Part shown: piece after piece, positions 23,888 through 32,397 of the stretch
How positions within the stretch are numbered: the stretch's first letter is position 1
Layout of the letters: each line of letters opens with the position of its first letter
From: an uncultured Chitinophagaceae bacterium
GTDB taxonomy: Bacteria; Bacteroidota; Bacteroidia; Chitinophagales; Chitinophagaceae
Length of the DNA: 32,397 nt
Reading direction: 5' to 3'
NCBI GenBank assembly: GCA_937900675.1
Contig: CALCEA010000125.1
Span: 1-32,397, forward strand
Program-made: the position numbers and the translations under genes
Notes under the pieces: model-generated
Told to the model about the DNA's origin: nothing
Database searches by the model: none
Seen by the model: the letters and a program-made list of their open reading frames with translations, nothing else

Positions 23888-25153
23888 TTGAAGTATTTAA
23901 GACATATATCCTTTTTAAAGGCTGTTTTGCAGCATAGCCTCACTGCTTTTGGCGGACCGCAGGTAGCTATGGCTTTAATGCAATATAGATTTGTTGAAAA
24001 AAGAAGAGATATTACGAACGAAGAATTAATTGAATACAATGCCATTTGTCAATTATTACCGGGTGCATCTTCTACACAAACTATTGTTTTAGTGGGGTTT
24101 AAGAGAGGAGGAGTGGTTTTGTCGCTACTTACTTTGCTTGTTTGGATGTTGCCAGCAGTATGTATTATGACCTGCTTGGCATTATTGGTAAGCTATTTTT
24201 CTTGGTCTGGTAATATCAAGGCTTTGTCTTTATTGCAACCCATGTCTATTGGGTTTATTATTAGCGCAGCCATTTTACTTTTTCGAAAATCAGTGAACAG
24301 TGTAATTACTAGATGGATTTTTATTATTACAGCAGTGATTACTTTTATTGGATTCAATACACCATGGACCATTCCAATTATCATTATCCTTTCTGGAGTA
24401 GTCACTAATTTTAGTGATAAGAGAATTCCTACAGATGGCACTGCGCCAAAGTCTATTCAATGGAGGGCGTTTGTATTATTTGTTTTGTTATTTATTGCAG
24501 CAGGTTTTTTATCAGAACGCGCTACCAAACAAAATTGGGAATCGAGAAAGCTTTTTAATTTATTTGAAAATAATTATCGTTTTGGTAGTATGGTTTTTGG
24601 TGGTGGTGATGTTTTAATGCCCATCATGTATGAACAATATGTAACTCGTCCTCAATCTAAACATATTCGAGAAAACAAGAGAGATGTTCTTAAAATTGAC
24701 CGAGCTAGTTTTTTAACTGGAACCGGTTTGGTAAGGGCAGTGCCTGGTCCTATATTTTCTATTTCAAGTTATATGGGAGCAATGGCATTAAAAGATAAAC
24801 CAATGAATACACAGCTTTATGGCGCAATTATTGCAAGCATTGGTATTTTTCTTCCTAGCTTTTTAATTGTTTTATTTTTCTTTCCTATTTGGCAGCACCT
24901 AAAAAAGTATGCTATTTTTTATAGATCATTAGAGGGTGTATATGCCGCAATTGTGGGTATTATGATAGGGGCTTCTTTGTATTTGATTAAAGATATTGCT
25001 ATGGATATGAAGAACGCTACCAATGTTTCTATAGTTATGTATATTATTGTTTTTTTGTCGAGTACTTATTTATTGTACAAGCAAAAATTAGGTCCACAGT
25101 GGATTGCATTTTCTTGTATTGTTATTGGCTTGTTAATGTCTCGTTGGTTTTAA
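23888..25153 (+). CDS. chrA: chromate transporter, ChrA family (two-domain form)
   Basis: This 421-residue polytopic membrane protein has roughly ten to twelve hydrophobic segments and two homologous CHR halves. The first carries TAFGGPQVA (FGGP at 21-24) and LLPGASSTQT. The second carries VFGGGDVLMP (FGGG at 237-240) and the GLVRAVPGPIFS signature (PGP at 286-288). Family members export chromate, exchanging it for or antagonising sulfate; physiological anions may differ. The start is TTG at 23888, chosen because the next in-frame ATG (Met28) would delete the conserved FGGP motif. Only 53 bases separate it from the divergent DUF3089 gene, so the two promoters must be compact. Confidence 0.9.
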   Translation: MKYLRHISFLKAVLQHSLTAFGGPQVAMALMQYRFVEKRRDITNEELIEYNAICQLLPGASSTQTIVLVGFKRGGVVLSLLTLLVWMLPAVCIMTCLALLVSYFSWSGNIKALSLLQPMSIGFIISAAILLFRKSVNSVITRWIFIITAVITFIGFNTPWTIPIIIILSGVVTNFSDKRIPTDGTAPKSIQWRAFVLFVLLFIAAGFLSERATKQNWESRKLFNLFENNYRFGSMVFGGGDVLMPIMYEQYVTRPQSKHIRENKRDVLKIDRASFLTGTGLVRAVPGPIFSISSYMGAMALKDKPMNTQLYGAIIASIGIFLPSFLIVLFFFPIWQHLKKYAIFYRSLEGVYAAIVGIMIGASLYLIKDIAMDMKNATNVSIVMYIIVFLSSTYLLYKQKLGPQWIAFSCIVIGLLMSRWF

Positions 25154-25180
25154 GAACATTTTCATAATATTGCATCAATC

Positions 25181-25918
25181 ATGATGCAGCGCATATTTTT
25201 TTTCCTCCTTTTTTTATTTCTGATCAACTCTTTTGTTCAAGCACAAACAGTGGTGGTGAGTGGAACAGTTTACGATATTTCTGGAAGAAGGCCTGTGGAA
25301 GCAGTAATTGTACATTCCAATAACAATCAATCAACCACAGATTCTTTAGGTAGGTATATTATTACAGTAAGGGCAAAAGATTCTTTATGGTTTTCTTTAT
25401 TTGGGAAGAATACTCAGAAGTATACTTTAGATACCATCGAAGACAAGCGTAATTTTAATATCATGATTCATGTGAATGGGGTAGATCTTCCTGAAGTAAG
25501 GGTTCGAAATAATAATTACCGAATGGACTCTATTCAGAACAGATTTGATTATGCTAAATACTTCAATTATCAACCACCGGGTTTAAAATGGGCTAATAAT
25601 GCAACATTATTTAACCCAAGTGGCGGCATGTCGATAGGGCTTGATTTGGTGGAAATGATCAATATGTTTAGGTTCAAAAGAAATCGAAATCTGGGCTTTT
25701 TACAAAAAAGGCTAGTTTCTCAAGAGCAAGAGAAATATGTCAACTACCGCTTTACCAAGCGATTTGTTCAAAAAATTACCCAATTGGAAGGGGATACTCT
25801 TGCTCAGTTTATGGACTATTGCAAGCCTTCTTATGAGGTTTTGGGCCTTCTAAACGACCTAGAATTAGGCTATTATATCCAGCAAAAGTATTTGGCCTTC
25901 AAAACTAGCCGTCCCTAG
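25181..25918 (+). CDS. secreted protein with N-terminal carboxypeptidase-regulatory-like domain
   Basis: The 245-residue protein has a signal peptide (about 1-22, phenylalanine-rich FFFLLFLFLI ending FVQAQ). Residues 24-95 form a CarboxypepD_reg-like beta-sandwich: VVSGTVYDISGRRPVEAVIV..TTDSLGRYIITV. This module is best known from the N-terminus of SusC-type TonB receptors, where it precedes a beta-barrel. Here the barrel is absent. The remaining 150 residues are basic and helical, with no family I recognise. It follows chrA by 27 bases and precedes the efflux genes. Location is likely periplasm or outer membrane; function is unknown. Confidence 0.75.
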   Translation: MMQRIFFFLLFLFLINSFVQAQTVVVSGTVYDISGRRPVEAVIVHSNNNQSTTDSLGRYIITVRAKDSLWFSLFGKNTQKYTLDTIEDKRNFNIMIHVNGVDLPEVRVRNNNYRMDSIQNRFDYAKYFNYQPPGLKWANNATLFNPSGGMSIGLDLVEMINMFRFKRNRNLGFLQKRLVSQEQEKYVNYRFTKRFVQKITQLEGDTLAQFMDYCKPSYEVLGLLNDLELGYYIQQKYLAFKTSRP

Positions 25919-25989
25919 CCTTCCGCTCATCTATTTTATTTCCAAAAAAAGGGAGGTTTTTATATCTTTATAGACTAAAATTCAATCAT

Positions 25990-27039
25990 TTGAGAAAGAT
26001 TCAGTTGATCATTACGGCTGCAGTTTTAATAGTTGCCGGATGTAAAGAAAAAACAAAGCCAACAGACAAGTTTAATCCTAATATGCCTGTTTCGGTAGAT
26101 ATTTCAATTGCAGAAGTGCAAAAAGTAGATAAACAAATTGAAGTAAACGGTACAGTGTTAGCAAATGATTTTGTGGAATTGCATCCCGAAACAAATGGCA
26201 GGATCACTTTTTTACAAATACCTGAAGGTAAAATGGTCAAAGCTGGAACTGTTTTGGCGAAATTAAATGACGCTGATTTGCAAGCTCAATTGGACAAAAT
26301 AAAAGCACAATTAGAGTTGGCGAATATCAATGAACAAAGAAATAAGCAATTATTAAGTGCAAGAGGAATTAATCAAAGTGATTATGATTTGTCATTACAA
26401 CAAGTAAAAAGTTTAAAAGCTGATATGGCTTATACGCAATCTTTGATTGATAAGACTGTTGTAAAAGCTCCATTTGATGGTCAGATGGGATTAAGACAAG
26501 TAAGTGTTGGAGCTTATATTAATACAGCTAGCACTATCGCAACGATTCAAAAAGTAGATCAATTAAAAATGGATTTCACTTTACCTGAAATTTATGGAGA
26601 CTATGTTAAAGTGGGTAAGACCATTAAGATGACTACCATCGGAAACGAGCAAAAGCCTATAAATGCTACAATTACAGCTATAGAGCCTCAAATTATTGCT
26701 ACTACAAGAAATATCAAAGTAAGAGCAAGTTTCAAAGGCAAAGTATTACCTGGTGCTTATGCTAAAGTGTTCTTAGGTGAAAATGCAACCAAGCCTTCTA
26801 TCATGGTTCCTTCAAATATTATTATTCCTGATTCAAAAGCTAAGCAAGTAGTGATTGTTAAAAACGGCGAAGCAAAATTTGTAAGTGTTGAAACAGGATA
26901 TAGAACCATTAGTTCTGTTGAAATTACCAAAGGTTTACAAGCCGGAGACAGTGTGATTGTTGCTGGTATGCTTTTCGTAAAAGATGGCGCCAAATTAAAG
27001 ATTGGCAAGACACTTTCTAATATCGATATTACCAAATAG
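25990..27039 (+). CDS. RND efflux periplasmic adaptor (membrane fusion) lipoprotein
   Basis: This 349-residue adaptor links an RND pump to the outer membrane. The N-terminal lipoprotein signal ends in LIVAGC with Cys18 as lipidation site. The first half of the lipoyl domain is at about 48-92 (VELHPETNGRITFL and PEGKMVKAGTVLAKL). A short coiled-coil hairpin spans about 93-150, and the second lipoyl half begins at VVKAPFDGQMGL. Beta-barrel and membrane-proximal domains follow. The start is TTG at 25990, as no ATG lies upstream in frame before a stop and the signal peptide is complete from there. The pump gene follows after 22 bases. Confidence 0.9.
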   Translation: MRKIQLIITAAVLIVAGCKEKTKPTDKFNPNMPVSVDISIAEVQKVDKQIEVNGTVLANDFVELHPETNGRITFLQIPEGKMVKAGTVLAKLNDADLQAQLDKIKAQLELANINEQRNKQLLSARGINQSDYDLSLQQVKSLKADMAYTQSLIDKTVVKAPFDGQMGLRQVSVGAYINTASTIATIQKVDQLKMDFTLPEIYGDYVKVGKTIKMTTIGNEQKPINATITAIEPQIIATTRNIKVRASFKGKVLPGAYAKVFLGENATKPSIMVPSNIIIPDSKAKQVVIVKNGEAKFVSVETGYRTISSVEITKGLQAGDSVIVAGMLFVKDGAKLKIGKTLSNIDITK

Positions 27040-27061
27040 GGTTTTAAACTTATTTATTTAG

Positions 27062-30000
27062 ATGAATATATCTGAACTTTCATTGAAACGCCCGGTACTA
27101 GCTACCGTGATGAATATTGCCATTATAATTTTTGGTTTAGTGGGTTTTTCTTTCTTAGCATTAAGAGAATACCCTGCAATTGATCCACCCATTATTAATG
27201 TACAAACATCCTATACCGGAGCAAATGCCGAAGTAATACAAAGTCAAATTACTGAACCCTTAGAGAAAGCGATTAACGGTATACCTGGTATCAGAACCAT
27301 TAATTCTTCTAGTTCTGTAGGTAATTCAAATATTACGGTTGAGTTTAACCTAGGTGTAAATTTAGAAACGGCTGCAAATGATGTGAGAGATAAGGTTTCT
27401 CAAGCGCAGCGATCTTTGCCTCAGGATATTTCTAGCCCGCCAGTGGTTTCTAAAGCTGATGGTGGTGATTTTATTTTAATGTTGACCATTAGAAGTAAGA
27501 CAAAGGGTTTATTAGAATTAACAGAATACGCTGAAAATGTTTTATTACAGAGATTCCAAACCATCGACGAAGTAAGTAATGTGGGTGTAAGAGGTAAGCG
27601 TCAAGCAATGCGTATTTTTCCCAATACAGATTTATTAAGTGCGCATGGAATTGCCTTCAATGATATTCAAACTGCTTTAAATAGAGAGAATGTAGAATTG
27701 CCTGCTGGATCTATTTATGGTAACAAATCTGAATTCATCATTAGAGCTTTAGGTAGATTATCTACTGAATTAGATTTTAGAAATGTTATCTTAAAAGAAG
27801 ATGCCAATGGTATTGTAAGATTGGGAGATGTTGCAAAAGTGGAACTAGGTCCAGAGCAAGAGGACCAGGGTACTTATTTTAATGGTGTTCCAGTGGTAAT
27901 GTTAACTGTATCTCCACAACCTGGTGCTAACCAAATTAAAATTGCGGATGAATTTTATAAAAGATTAGAAGAAGTTAAAAAGCAAAACAAATCAGATATC
28001 GAATTTGCTATTCCTATTGATAATACTTTAAATATTAGAAGAGCATTATCTGAAGTAAAAGAAACCATTGTGATTTCTTTTGTTTTGGTTGTATTGGTAA
28101 TTTTCTTCTTCTTTAGAAACTGGTTGATTGCTATTAGACCATTGATAGATATCCCTATCTCTTTGATTGCTACTTTCTTTATTATGTACATGGCTGGCTT
28201 CTCTATTAATGTATTGACTTTATTGGCAATTGTATTAGCCACTGGATTAGTGGTGGATGATGGAATTGTGGTGACTGAGAATATATTTAGAAAATTAGAA
28301 GAAGGCTTGTCTTTAAAAGATGCCGCTAGAGAAGGTAGTAAAGAAATTTTCTTTGCCGTAATTTCTACTTCTATCACATTGGCAGTAGTATTTATGCCGG
28401 TAATTTTCTTACAAGGATTTGTGGGCTCTTTGTTTAAAGAGTTTGGTGTGGTAGTAGCTGGCGCTGTGCTGGTATCGGCCTTTGTATCCTTAACCATTAC
28501 TCCAGTGTTGAATGTATACTTGAATAGAAATGATGGAAAGCATGGCGCTTTTTATGAGCGCACCGAGCCCTTCTTTAAGGGAATTGAAAACGGCTATAAA
28601 AATTTATTGCATAAATTCTTACAAGTAAGATGGTTTGCATGGGTGATTGTTGCTGCTTGTTTTGCATTAATCATTTTAATCGGCAAGAATATTCAAAGTG
28701 AATTGGCGCCATTAGAAGACAAGGGTTCTGTTAGAATTACCATGTCTGGCGCTGAGGGTATGAGTTATGATGACATGAGATCTGATTTATTGAAAGCCAT
28801 TAGAATTATGCAAGACTCTTTCCCTGAGCAAGCCTTTACTTGGGGAAGTGTTCCAGGATATGGTGGTAGCAGTGGTAATAGCTCTGCATCAGGAAGATTA
28901 GGTTTAGTAAGAAAAGATGAGAGAACAAGAACGCAATCGGAAATCGCTGCAGATTTAAATAAAAAAATGAAGCGATTTAAAAATGTAAGAGTATTTGCTA
29001 TTGAAGAGCAAACCATTTCAGTAGGTATGATGTCGAGAGGTTCTTTGCCTGTTCAATTCATTATTCAAAATTTGGATTTTCAAAAAATTAGAAATGTAAT
29101 TCCTGCCTTCTTGGAAGCTGCAAGAAAAGATAAAACATTTCAGAATGTTGACGTGAATTTAAAATTCAATAAACCAGAATACGATTTATCTATTGATAGA
29201 ATGCGTGTAAGAGATTTAGGATTAAATACCGCTGATGTAGCGCAGGCATTGCAAGCAGCATTTAGTGGTGCTCGTTCTGCATATTTTATTATGAATGATC
29301 GTCAATACCAAGTGATTACACAGGTGCCAAGATCAGATAGAAATACTCCTACGGATATTGATAAGATCTATGTTAGAAATACCAGAGGAGAGCAAATTCC
29401 TATTTCAAGTGTTTTAACAGTAGAGGAGAATAGTAATCCGCCAAACTTATATCACTACAATCGTTTTAATTCAGCTACTATTTCTGCATCATTGGCAGAA
29501 GGAAAAACAATTGGTGATGGAGTGGAAGCAATGGAAAGAATTGCTAAAGAAAAATTAGACGAAAGTTTCCAGACTGCATTAAGTGGCCCGTCAAGAGATT
29601 TTAAAGAGAGCTCATCTAATACCTCTCAGGCTTTGATTTTAGCTTTGATTTTAATTTACTTGGTATTGGCTGCTCAATTTGAAAGCTTTACCGATCCATT
29701 TATTATTATGATTACCGTGCCTTTGGCATTGGCAGGTGCATTATTATGTTTATGGACTTTTGACCAAACTTTAAATATCTTCTCTCAAATTGGTATCATT
29801 ATGCTAATTGGTTTGGTAACCAAGAACGGTATCTTGATCGTTGAATTTGCAAATAAGAAAAGAGAGTCTGGCTTAGCCATCAGAGAAGCTGTTTTAGAAG
29901 CAGCCACTCAGCGTTTAAGACCCATTTTAATGACGAGCTTAGCCACAGCATTAGGTGCTTTGCCTATTGCGATTAGTTTAGGAGCTGCTGCAACCAGTAG

Positions 30001-30118
30001 AAAGCCTTTAGGTACTGTGGTAGTAGGAGGTCTTCTATTCTCATTGGTGCTTACTTTATTTGTTATTCCTTCTGTGTATACCTATTTATCTAGTAAGCAT
30101 AAGAAGCAAGTAGATTAA
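27062..30118 (+). CDS. RND efflux pump inner-membrane subunit (HAE1/AcrB-like)
   Basis: The 1018-residue transporter has the family's two-fold repeat: one N-terminal helix, a large periplasmic loop, six helices, then the same again. Proton-relay residues are present: Asp399 and Asp400 in LVVDDGIVV (AcrB Asp407/408) and Lys921 in LVTKNGILI (AcrB Lys940). The N-terminus SLKRPVLATVMNIAIIIFG is typical. Such pumps expel drugs, bile acids or other amphiphiles, driven by protons. The adaptor gene lies just upstream. No TolC-type outer membrane channel is encoded in this window, so it must use one made elsewhere. Substrates cannot be predicted. Confidence 0.95.
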   Translation: MNISELSLKRPVLATVMNIAIIIFGLVGFSFLALREYPAIDPPIINVQTSYTGANAEVIQSQITEPLEKAINGIPGIRTINSSSSVGNSNITVEFNLGVNLETAANDVRDKVSQAQRSLPQDISSPPVVSKADGGDFILMLTIRSKTKGLLELTEYAENVLLQRFQTIDEVSNVGVRGKRQAMRIFPNTDLLSAHGIAFNDIQTALNRENVELPAGSIYGNKSEFIIRALGRLSTELDFRNVILKEDANGIVRLGDVAKVELGPEQEDQGTYFNGVPVVMLTVSPQPGANQIKIADEFYKRLEEVKKQNKSDIEFAIPIDNTLNIRRALSEVKETIVISFVLVVLVIFFFFRNWLIAIRPLIDIPISLIATFFIMYMAGFSINVLTLLAIVLATGLVVDDGIVVTENIFRKLEEGLSLKDAAREGSKEIFFAVISTSITLAVVFMPVIFLQGFVGSLFKEFGVVVAGAVLVSAFVSLTITPVLNVYLNRNDGKHGAFYERTEPFFKGIENGYKNLLHKFLQVRWFAWVIVAACFALIILIGKNIQSELAPLEDKGSVRITMSGAEGMSYDDMRSDLLKAIRIMQDSFPEQAFTWGSVPGYGGSSGNSSASGRLGLVRKDERTRTQSEIAADLNKKMKRFKNVRVFAIEEQTISVGMMSRGSLPVQFIIQNLDFQKIRNVIPAFLEAARKDKTFQNVDVNLKFNKPEYDLSIDRMRVRDLGLNTADVAQALQAAFSGARSAYFIMNDRQYQVITQVPRSDRNTPTDIDKIYVRNTRGEQIPISSVLTVEENSNPPNLYHYNRFNSATISASLAEGKTIGDGVEAMERIAKEKLDESFQTALSGPSRDFKESSSNTSQALILALILIYLVLAAQFESFTDPFIIMITVPLALAGALLCLWTFDQTLNIFSQIGIIMLIGLVTKNGILIVEFANKKRESGLAIREAVLEAATQRLRPILMTSLATALGALPIAISLGAAATSRKPLGTVVVGGLLFSLVLTLFVIPSVYTYLSSKHKKQVD

Positions 30119-30142
30119 ATTTATAAATATCAAACACAAGCC

Positions 30143-31222
30143 ATGAAATACTTTTTAACTTTTTGTTCTTTGGTATTCATGGCTTGTAATTATTCCAAGC
30201 CAACCCCGTCCCAACAAGATTGGACCTTTGCTGATTTTGTAAAACAAGATTCGGCTAATCCTATTTTATTTCCTGATACCAATTTCCGTTTTGATTGCCC
30301 AGTATCAAATAAGCAAGTGCTTTGGCAATCAAAAAATGTGTTGAATCCAACTGCTTTTATCAAAGACGGCAAAGTGTATTTATTGTATCGTGCACAGGAT
30401 AGTGCTATGACTTCTAGATTAGGATTGGCGATCAGTGATGATGGAATACATTTTACAAAACAAGCACATCCAATTTTTTATCCAGCCAATGATAGTTTAC
30501 AAAAATACGAATGGCATGGTGGAGTAGAAGATCCAAGAATTGTATCTACAGAAGACGGAGGGTACTTTTTGACTTATACTTCTTATGATGGCAAAACTGC
30601 TAGACTTTGTTTTGCTACTTCAAAAAATTTATTGAATTGGGAAAAGCATGGCCCATTATTGAAGAGTGAAAAATATATCAATGCATGGTCAAAGTCTGGT
30701 GCGATAGTGGTTGAGCGCAAAGGAGATCAGATGGTCGCAAAGAAAATCAATGGAAAGTATTGGATGTATTTTGGAGATACCCAATTGTTTATGGCATACT
30801 CTGAAGACTTAATTCATTGGGAAGCGCTAGAAAATAAAGAGTCACAAAAACTAGTACCCGTTTTACATCCAAGAGCTGGTTATTTTGATAGTAGATTAGT
30901 AGAGCCAGGTCCACTTGCTTTGTATACCAATAAAGGAATTGTACTTATTTATAATAGCAGTAATGCTGCCAATAATAACGATCCTAATTTACCTATCTAT
31001 ACTTATGCTGCTGCACAAGCATTGTATGATACTACGCATCCCTATAAGTTATTAGATAGAACCGAAGGTTATTTTATACATCCAGATAAGCCATACGAAA
31101 AAACTGGCGAAGTGAATGAAGTATGCTTCGTTGAGGGCTTGGTGTATTTTAAGAACAAATGGTTCTTGTATTATGGTACTGCAGATTCTAAGATAGCAGT
31201 AGCCATCGCTCAACCACGCTAA
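30143..31222 (+). CDS. GH130-like glycosidase/phosphorylase lipoprotein
   Basis: The 359-residue protein has a lipoprotein signal with lipobox VFMAC and Cys15. The mature part is a five-bladed beta-propeller of the GH130 (beta-mannoside phosphorylase/hydrolase) type: LNPTAFIKDGKVYLLYRA, then GGVEDPRI with the catalytic-type Asp, YFDSRLVEPGP and, near the end, VCFVEGLVYF. GH130 enzymes cleave beta-mannosides, by phosphorolysis or hydrolysis. The lipid anchor suggests a periplasmic or surface role, which fits a hydrolase acting on imported glycan better than a phosphorolytic enzyme, but this is inference. It starts 24 bases after the pump gene, and its TAA abuts the stop of the opposite-strand hydrolase. 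Confidence 0.85.
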   Translation: MKYFLTFCSLVFMACNYSKPTPSQQDWTFADFVKQDSANPILFPDTNFRFDCPVSNKQVLWQSKNVLNPTAFIKDGKVYLLYRAQDSAMTSRLGLAISDDGIHFTKQAHPIFYPANDSLQKYEWHGGVEDPRIVSTEDGGYFLTYTSYDGKTARLCFATSKNLLNWEKHGPLLKSEKYINAWSKSGAIVVERKGDQMVAKKINGKYWMYFGDTQLFMAYSEDLIHWEALENKESQKLVPVLHPRAGYFDSRLVEPGPLALYTNKGIVLIYNSSNAANNNDPNLPIYTYAAAQALYDTTHPYKLLDRTEGYFIHPDKPYEKTGEVNEVCFVEGLVYFKNKWFLYYGTADSKIAVAIAQPR

Positions 31223-32203
31223 TTATTTTTTAATGATTTTATTGGCAATAAAATCGGCAGTTAATTTTTCTACATTCGCTACATCTTTAGAAACCAATGG
31301 AGATGCTAGTACATGATTTCCAGTATTTACTGCTATAGCTGCTTTTAATGAAGATGGTGTGGCTATCTCATTAATCATTTTTTGAATAGCAGAAACTTTT
31401 ACTACATGGTCTTGATTCGCTTCGTCTTTGTAGTAGTACAATGCAAGCGTGGGCTGTTTAACTTTTGAAAAAGTTGCTTGATTCATTGTTGCTTCTAATA
31501 AATTTTGAAGCGCTACGGTAGCTTCTAATCTATAATGTGTATTCCAATATTTTGGATAATCCGGATGTTGGTATTTTATATCCATGTAGTTTCCTTTCAT
31601 CACCATTCTGCCAATTTGTAAACCCCAAGGATTATTTAATAAAGGTGCAGTGGGGTTAAATATTTCTACATTAGGAGAATATAAAATTTGACCAGCAATT
31701 TCTGGATAAGCTGCAGCTAACTGTAATGATAAAGTTCCTCCAGTAGAAGTACTCATAAGAATTACTTTCTTTCCTAATTTTTTGCCAATTGCATATGCTT
31801 GCTTAGCAGACTCCCAATAATTTTCTGCGGTTAAGTTTTGTAAATCTTCTGTAGTGTCAATACCATGTTCCGCCAATCTTGCTAAGTATAAATTACAATG
31901 AAATTGTTTGGCAATATTTTTATGAACTGGATCACCTTCCATTTGGCTTGCACTAAATCCATGTAAGTAAACTATCGAATATTCTGTTGCTTGATGCGTA
32001 CTATCGGCCCAAACTATACTAGCTTCATTATCTGGCTTAATTTTATGTACTGCTTCATTGGCTTTTACTAAGCTATCCAAATTAGTGCCTTCTGGAATAT
32101 CCTGAATAGCATAGTCAAATACCGGCTTATCTGGATGTGGTCCTACAAAATATACTACTCCTAATAAGGCAATAATTGCTATTAATACTTTTAACCATTT
32201 CAT
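31223..32203 (-). CDS. membrane-anchored alpha/beta hydrolase
   Basis: The 326-residue protein has one N-terminal hydrophobic segment (about 4-21, LKVLIAIIALLGVVYFVG), which probably acts as an anchor. The hydrolase domain carries the oxyanion-loop YLHGFSAS (His81-Gly82), a nucleophile elbow STSTGG with Ser153, an acid candidate at Asp260 or Asp265, and His297 in TGNHVLA. The elbow lacks the first Gly of GxSxG (here Ser-Thr-Ser-Thr-Gly). It resembles monoacylglycerol lipase/carboxylesterase-like enzymes; the substrate is unknown. The active domain would face the periplasm. Its stop directly abuts that of the GH130-like gene. Confidence 0.82.
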   Translation of the reverse strand: MKWLKVLIAIIALLGVVYFVGPHPDKPVFDYAIQDIPEGTNLDSLVKANEAVHKIKPDNEASIVWADSTHQATEYSIVYLHGFSASQMEGDPVHKNIAKQFHCNLYLARLAEHGIDTTEDLQNLTAENYWESAKQAYAIGKKLGKKVILMSTSTGGTLSLQLAAAYPEIAGQILYSPNVEIFNPTAPLLNNPWGLQIGRMVMKGNYMDIKYQHPDYPKYWNTHYRLEATVALQNLLEATMNQATFSKVKQPTLALYYYKDEANQDHVVKVSAIQKMINEIATPSSLKAAIAVNTGNHVLASPLVSKDVANVEKLTADFIANKIIKK

Positions 32204-32263
32204 ATTAACTGGATTTATTTACTAAAGCTAAGTATTTCAATATGCATTAAAAATAATTTTTCG

Positions 32264-32271
32264 TACCTTAA
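32264..32271 (+). promoter_or_regulatory. possible -7 element for the acyltransferase gene (variant)
   Basis: TACCTTAA, preceded by CG as in front of ppk1, lies 17 bases before the ATG at 32289. It matches TAnnTTTG except at the last two bases. No TTG was found at the expected -33 distance. Confidence 0.3.
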
Positions 32272-32288
32272 TTTTTCAAAACGATGCT

Positions 32289-32397
32289 ATGAACAACCAA
32301 AGATTCTTGTCTTTAGATGTATTTAGAGGAATGACCATATGCTTAATGATCATTGTGAACACGCCCGGTGATGGATTGATGACTTTTGCACCGTTCA
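32289..32397 (+). CDS. N-terminal fragment of an HGSNAT/DUF5009-like membrane acyltransferase
   Basis: The open frame starts at ATG 32289 and runs off the right edge after 36 codons. The first residues RFLSLDVFRGMTICLMIIVN, followed by TPG, are the typical opening of bacterial homologues of heparan-alpha-glucosaminide N-acetyltransferase (DUF5009/DUF1624-like, NagX), whose first transmembrane helix starts here. These multi-pass proteins acetylate amino sugars or are of unknown function. An ATG at 32284 is followed at once by a stop and is not the start. Confidence 0.75.
   Translation, partial: MNNQRFLSLDVFRGMTICLMIIVNTPGDGLMTFAPF

Noticed and set aside
25919..25989. Possible terminator or small RNA between the carboxypeptidase-like gene and the RND adaptor
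   Set aside because: There is an A run and a GGGAGG-T stretch but no stem of useful length.
27955..28497. 180-codon minus-strand open frame
   Set aside because: It lies wholly within the RND pump gene, has Thr/Ile/Lys-rich composition from reading membrane codons backwards, and has no recognisable motif.

Overview
The window looks like ordinary chromosome from a low-GC member of Bacteroidota, most likely Chitinophagaceae or a close relative. I base this on the protein types (DUF4834, a four-bladed beta-flower-like small protein, long PurF-like amidotransferase, RecQ with a C-terminal helix-turn-helix extension, IF2 with a Gly/Pro/Arg/Gln-rich linker), on A-rich leaders without clear Shine-Dalgarno sequences, and on several -7 elements matching the Bacteroidota pattern TAnnTTTG. 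The family-level placement is inference. I see no rRNA, tRNA, CRISPR array, transposase or prophage gene, and no gene-free stretch longer than 300 bases.

Layout. Bases 3-89 are the tail of a cytochrome c-like gene. Bases 93-3046 (minus) are a translationally coupled polyphosphate pair, ppk1 then a short ppx. Bases 3185-5362 (plus) are a tight three-gene unit: an LpxH-like metallophosphoesterase, a GT28-like glycosyltransferase and a small beta-flower-like protein, closed by a strong bidirectional terminator. Next is alanine dehydrogenase (minus) divergent from its probable Lrp/AsnC regulator (plus), then a PaiB-like flavin protein, a VOC protein, a HAD phosphatase and DUF4834. Bases 9245-13918 are the rimP-nusA-infB translation/transcription operon, which has a recognisable promoter and a hairpin leader. 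It is followed by a SurA-like parvulin chaperone and a PurF-like amidophosphoribosyltransferase, closed by a second strong terminator.

Bases 17280-20415 (minus) are kdsD, manC and a KAS III-like ketosynthase with identical 11-base spacers, which suggests a cell-envelope (Kdo, GDP-mannose, acyl chain) unit. recQ is divergent from it. A DUF3089 lipoprotein hydrolase converges on recQ with overlapping stop codons. The remaining plus-strand genes are a full-length chromate transporter, a secreted carboxypeptidase-regulatory-like protein, an RND efflux pair (lipoprotein adaptor and pump, no TolC partner here) and a GH130-like lipoprotein. A membrane-anchored alpha/beta hydrolase (minus) and the first 36 codons of an HGSNAT/DUF5009-like acyltransferase end the window.

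I did not find a clearly novel defence, mobile or biosynthetic system. The observations most worth a second look are the hairpin leader of the rimP operon, the repeated AGTAA half-sites between ald and its regulator with a similar inverted repeat over the DUF3089 promoter, the envelope gene cassette, the divergent loop in PPK1, and the small gene behind the glycosyltransferase.
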